From contig NC_133101.1 of assembly GCF_022965805.1 (NCBI RefSeq), positions 48,316,342 through 48,380,341 on the forward strand: a stretch of DNA of 64,000 nt, read 5' to 3'. Made by a program: the position numbers and the translations under genes. This DNA comes from Primulina eburnea (lineage: Eukaryota; Streptophyta; Magnoliopsida; Lamiales; Gesneriaceae). The notes under the pieces were generated by a model. The model was not told where the DNA came from, made no database searches, and saw only the letters and a program-made list of their open reading frames with translations. Shown here in pieces: positions 59,286 to 64,000 of the stretch (position 1 is its first letter; each line of letters opens with the position of its first letter).

Positions 59286-60742
59286 TAAGCCATGGGGTTT
59301 TGGGATGGGCTATGTCAAGTCCTTAGGGTCCTAGGAGGGTGCACAAGGGTCAGGGTCAGGGGCTGGCGCATTGGTTAAGCGGCTAGACAAGAAAACTTAG
59401 AGTCATATCAAGCTAGGAGTTCTCGGCCATGGTTGCAGCTGGAGTTGGAGCTTCGGTTTTGGAGCTTGGGGTTTAGTATTTTGGTTCTAAGGGTCCAGGA
59501 GAGTCCCTAGAGGGGCTGGGCAGGATTTGGCTAGAGGTGGTCCGAGCTTGGCTCGAGAAAAATTGAATATGGCTCGATGGGTTTAAGGGTTGGTTCGAAA
59601 ATAGGGTTGTTATGGTTTAAAAGTGGAAACATAGCTCACAGGGGTCGAGTCATGGGTCACGAGGGTCAAATAATTATAAAAAGTCAAAGTTTTTAATATG
59701 AGAATTTTATATTAAAGTTTGGTTTTATTCGGGATTAAAACACACTAGTATGTTAAATTTTAAGATTAATTTAAAAGTCATCGATTTAAGCCAAATAAAA
59801 ATACGGAAAAATTAATGTAAGATAATTATTTGGAATGGTCTAGAGTAGACGGAATTAAGAAAAGATCAAAATGTGAAATTTTACGTGTAGGGGGAAAACG
59901 ATATTTTTACACCCGAAAATTAGTAAACATCATGACAGTGTCTTTAATGCTGTTTTATATGCTAATATGTTTATTTTAAATGTTTATGAATCTTTAATAT
60001 GTTAAAATTGTTTATTTTAAATGTTTATGAATTTTTATATATTAACACGTTTATTTTAAATGTTTACTGATTTTTATATGTTAAATTGTTTATTTTAAAT
60101 GTTTATGAATTTTTATATGTTAAAACGTTTATTTTAAATGTTTACGTATTTTTATATGTTAAAAAATTATTTTAAATGTTAATGGATTTTTATGATTTAA
60201 TATGTTAAAATTTTTATTTTCAACGTTTAAGGAATTTTATATGTTAAAATGTTTATTTTAAAAGCTTTGGGTTTTCATGAAGAAATGATAACGTTAAAAG
60301 ATATTTTACATGCTTGGTTTAAAAGAAAAACATTATATGCATGTTTAATTTTTATAATGTGATGAGAATACGAAACAATGAAGTAAATGAATTAATTGTG
60401 ACTAATACGATGATATGTTGGAGATATCGTGAAGGAGAGGCCTAGTGGGAGCCTGACGATCGTATTTCCATTGATACGAATACGATGATATGTTAATACG
60501 TAAGGCCAAGGCTCAGTTGACAGGTGAGAGTGTCGCTGATGTCCTCGCCGTCCAGTACTGTGGTTACATATAGATATATCCATCGCTCAATACGAATACA
60601 AATACGAAAGTCACCATTAACGATTTGAATTCCACGAAAACGCAAATGAATATGAAAACGAATATGGATATGAATATGTTATATGATATGGATACGAACA
60701 TGAATATTTTGATATGAATATGAATTTGAATATGTTGATATG
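59286..60742 (+). repeat. Element H second LTR, 5'-truncated, first part
   Basis: Matches 56930-58380 of the first LTR with moderate divergence, including the tandem array (59945-60275). It ends at the TSD atatg (60738-60742) of element I. Confidence 0.85.
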
Positions 60743-63700
60743 TGAAACGTCCTGCCCTTTTTATTGCTTTAAAAGTACTAGAATTTTTTTTTTTAAAATC
60801 CTCTAAATTTCGGCTTTCCCTAAAATACTTTTTATAAAATATTTTACCCTTTTAAAATAAAATACCAACCATCTAGTATTTTAAAATCAAGTGCAATAGC
60901 CAAAAAATGAAATCGTCAACTATTGTACCAAACCTAAAAAGCAATAAATTTGAAAAGTAAAGCCCATACTAAACCTCTCAAAAATATCTCCAAACATAAA
61001 TAAATCATCTTAAAATCTCTAACATAAATCATGAGTCATAATCGTATATGCGGAAAGATAGAAGCGCTGGTCCTCGGGTTGTGTGCGCCATCAGTCCAGT
61101 CAAATCATCCGTCAAGACCTCCCTCAACCTCACCTGCATCCATCACACCTAGTGAGTCTAAAGACTCAACACACCATAATCTTTATAGAAAAATAATACG
61201 TAATACAGTCAACATATAAGAAAAATACTTGTACTTAAAATATCGTTTTCATGAAGATGCATAAACTTTAAATAGAAACATTTTCATAATGATGCATCAA
61301 ATTTAAGTATAAAAATTTTCATGGCATGCAAAACATAAACCTTATCATTTTCCTTAACATGACATAAAATCCTTTATCATGATCATAACCATTTTCCTTT
61401 TTCTTTTGTTGAATTCAGATCGTTAATTGTGACTTTCCTCAACATGACATGACATGAAAATCGATAGATCCATCTACATGAAACCGCAGTACTGGGCGGC
61501 GGGGACATTAGCGACACTCTCACCGGTCAACTGAGCTTTGGCCTATCATGTTCGAATAGAAATACGATTGTCGGGCTCTTTCTGGGGCCTTCTCCCATAA
61601 ATGGGCTCTCTCTGGGGCCTTCTCCCCTCACGATATTCCCATTCTTCCTCAAACCTCATAACCTCATAACCTCATATTCGCAATGATGGAGACACGATCG
61701 TCGGGCTCCCACTGGGACCAACACCCTCACGACATCGCCATCATTAACGAATTAGTCACAATCACTTCACTTCCTTCAACATTTTTCATCCACATCACGT
61801 TATAAAAATCATGCATAACATAACATTTTGTTTTTGAAACCAAGCATGCAACATATCTTTTAAATATCTTCCTTAAATCATAAAAATCCTTTAGACATTT
61901 AAAATTCATAATTTAATCATGAACAATTTCATAAACATTTAAAAATAATCATAATATCACAAAAATAGCATTTAGGGCACTGCCATAACGTTTACTAATT
62001 TTTTTGGTGTAAAAAGACAGTTTTACCCCTGTCTCGACATTTTACGATTTCGACTTTTTTTTCGTGATTTCATGACTCTAACATGTACCAAATAATTATT
62101 TAAGCCTAAATTAATTTTTTCCATAATTTTATTTGGTTTAAAACTTAGCATTTTCCATTTATCTTTAATTGATTGTTTTGACGATGTTTTAATCCCGAAA
62201 AATCCCAAACTTTAATATAAAATTCATAAATTCTAAATTTAGTCTTTGTATAATATTTTAGCCCTTATGGACCATGACTCGACCCCGTGAGCCGTTTCCC
62301 AATTTTTTTCTTTATTTAACAGCCCTATTTGACACATAAATTTCAACCCCGAGCCAACTTCCGATTTTCAAGAGTTACCCCCAAACCATGTTGGTCCAAA
62401 ACTTGAACAACATCTTAAGTTAACCTACTGGACTCTAACCTCATCATTAAAACCATCCTAAACTCAAAAACGAGCCCCCTACTTCCTGACCAAAAGCTGG
62501 CCGAGAAACCTTGTTGGACAAGGTCTCTTGAACACGCTGCCTAGCCCCTAACCACGAACCCAGCCACGGAACCAACCTGATGTGCACCCCCTAAGGACCC
62601 TAAGGACTAGACCTGACCCAGCCCAGACCCCCTGAACCGCGCCCCCAAGCTTGTGCGAATCACAGAACCCTGCACGCGATTCCCTTGATTCTCGGGTGGG
62701 AGTCCTAGCTTGCTAGGACTCCTTCCTTGCCTTAGATCGCGAGTCCTAGCGTGGCTAGGACTCCCTCCCTGACTCTCTCATGACCCTGGCTAGCCCCTGG
62801 AACGAGCCAACCAAGCCCTAGCCCCTGCACAACAAAAACCGAATCCCGATGCTCTTGACAGCAGCTTCTCGGTTTCTGCAAGTTCTTGTTTCCTTTTTCT
62901 TTCTTTGTTACAGCCGATTTATGTGTGGTGTGTGGGACTCTAAAACAAGTATAAGCCTTACCTAACCATACCTAGACATCATGGCAGCCCCTTAGTATCA
63001 TAAAAATCGTGAATCATGGCATGCAATAATAGATACGTAATTCATGTAAAAGAGAATACAAAGGCAACAACTTTGGTTTCTTTCATGTTTCATAAAAAAA
63101 AACTTTTTAAAAACATATTATGACATGATGGATGAGAAAAGGAGATGTATGGCGTGCCTTTGCCTATAATACGCCCGAATAAGCGTTGACGACGAAGAAC
63201 GGGACACGACTTTGGCTTGTCCTCTCCAATTTGTGTATAGTGCCGTGCAAGGGGGGGTGGGGTGGGGAGTGTTTTCAGAAAAGTGAAGTGTGTGGCTGAT
63301 GGTTTATGGTGTGGAGTGTAGGGTTTGATACATATTATATACTAATTAGTCACTAACTATGCCTTAGGCCTATTAAGCCATTAAATTAGTCCCATTAGTC
63401 TAATTAGGACATAATTAAGATATTGACAAAGTTTTTATTTAATTAAATATGTGAATTTATTAGCCGGGTTGCCAAGAAGCTCGTATTTTAGTTGAAAAAC
63501 CCATACCGATAAAACTTACGCCCCGGCGTATAAAATCGCCTCAAAACCCTTTATTTTAAAAAGTACTAAAAACGACCACCATATTTTAAATAATTAAAAA
63601 TAATTATTTAATAAAACAATATTCCGTTTCTCAGCCCCCGGTCTCTGTTCCTCGATCGCAACTCGAATAACCTTTAAAAATATATTTTAATGCAATCATA

Positions 63701-63836
63701 TAGAAAAATATATTTTAAACATGCAAGTATGCACTACATAATTAATTCATGCAATTACAATAATTAATTAAAACAACAAATAATTTAATTACATGCATGT
63801 GGTTTACGTGGACCTTAAAATTTCCGAGGCGTTACA
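60743..63836 (-). mobile_element. Element I: solo LTR related to F and H
   Basis: Minus-strand LTR of 3094 bp, starting tgtaacgcctcgg at 63836 and ending gacgtttca at 60743 on its own strand, flanked by the TSD atatg (60738-60742 and 63837-63841). No PBS or internal region is present, so this is a solo LTR. Contains the palindrome (61153-61168) and aaaccgcagtactggg (61481-61496). Short open stretches show no domain. Confidence 0.9.
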
Positions 63837-63841
63837 ATATG

Positions 63842-64000
63842 AATATGGGTACGAATATGAACATGTATATGATGAATAGGAATATGTTTATGTTGATATG
63901 AAAAATGTTTACGAAAATGTTTATGAAAATGCTTATGTTTAAAGTTTATACACGATTATGAAAATGTTATTTTGAGTATAAGTACTTTCACTGTTTCCTG
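63842..64000 (+). repeat. Element H second LTR, resumed
   Basis: Continues after I and matches about 58325-58520 of the first H LTR; runs off the right edge. Confidence 0.85.

Larger units (their letters stand above)
40875..64000 (+). mobile_element. Element H: F-related element, LTRs split by G and I, right end outside the window
   Basis: The 5' LTR begins tgtaatgccccgaaaat at 40875, is split by G at 41871/56720 and ends at 58981 before a mutated PBS. Only about 300 bp of internal sequence follow, then the sequence resumes in the middle of the LTR (59286), continues to 60742, is split by I and resumes at 63842 to the window end. H thus lost most of its interior and the front of the second LTR. 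No coding sequence remains. Confidence 0.85.

Noticed and set aside
1..64000. CRISPR-like or bacterial operon content
   Set aside because: The direct repeats seen are LTR-internal tandem arrays without unique spacers, and the coding content is plant retrotransposon.

Overview
This is plant nuclear DNA, probably from a eudicot, and it is made almost entirely of nested LTR retrotransposons. I see no convincing host gene, no rRNA or tRNA gene, no CRISPR array and nothing bacterial. The plant assignment rests on Ty3/gypsy chromoviruses of Tekay/Del type (C-terminal chromodomain-like tail, initiator-tRNA-Met primer sites, LTRs of 1.9-3.4 kb), on Ty1/copia elements of Sirevirus type, and on a tRNA-derived SINE. 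The nesting suggests gene-poor, probably pericentromeric, heterochromatin. I cannot name the species.

Left block (1-38414). Element D is a minus-strand Ty1/copia element. Its gag is cut at 14549/14550 by element A, a minus-strand Tekay-like chromovirus. A is cut between its protease and RT regions by element B, another minus-strand Tekay-like chromovirus (1417-9989, TSD atctg, two near-identical LTRs). The right-hand LTR of D (16453-38414) is split by element E, a plus-strand Sirevirus-like copia element (17893-37934, TSD gagcc). The env-like 3' region of E is split by element F, a plus-strand element with 3.1-kb LTRs and no coding capacity, i.e. a LARD (27500-36335, TSD accat).

Middle (38415-40874). 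AT-rich DNA with no gene holds a candidate MITE, an eroded copia-type LTR and two local tandem duplications.

Right block (40875-64000). Element H, a plus-strand relative of F, has a 5' LTR split by G, a minus-strand solo LTR. G is split by element C, a plus-strand chromovirus of the same family as A (TSD aaacc, about 2.76-kb LTRs). An array of six SINE copies sits at the extreme 5' end of C. The second LTR of H is truncated and is split by I, a minus-strand solo LTR (60743-63836, TSD atatg).

Relative order follows from the nesting: D before A before B; D before E before F; H before G before C and the SINE array; H before I.

The coding parts are gag, protease, RT, RNase H and integrase, nearly all broken by stops or frameshifts. 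The longest open stretches are RT-RNase H in A (1-1416), B (4546-6774) and C (48471-50555). The most interesting signals are: a 164-bp candidate intron at the gag/protease boundary shared by A and C; a candidate leader intron before gag in the same two elements; a small antisense ORF in E; hairpin-rich arrays that differ between the related LTRs of A and C at the same position; a 16-bp palindrome conserved in eight LTR copies; and the SINE fold-back array.
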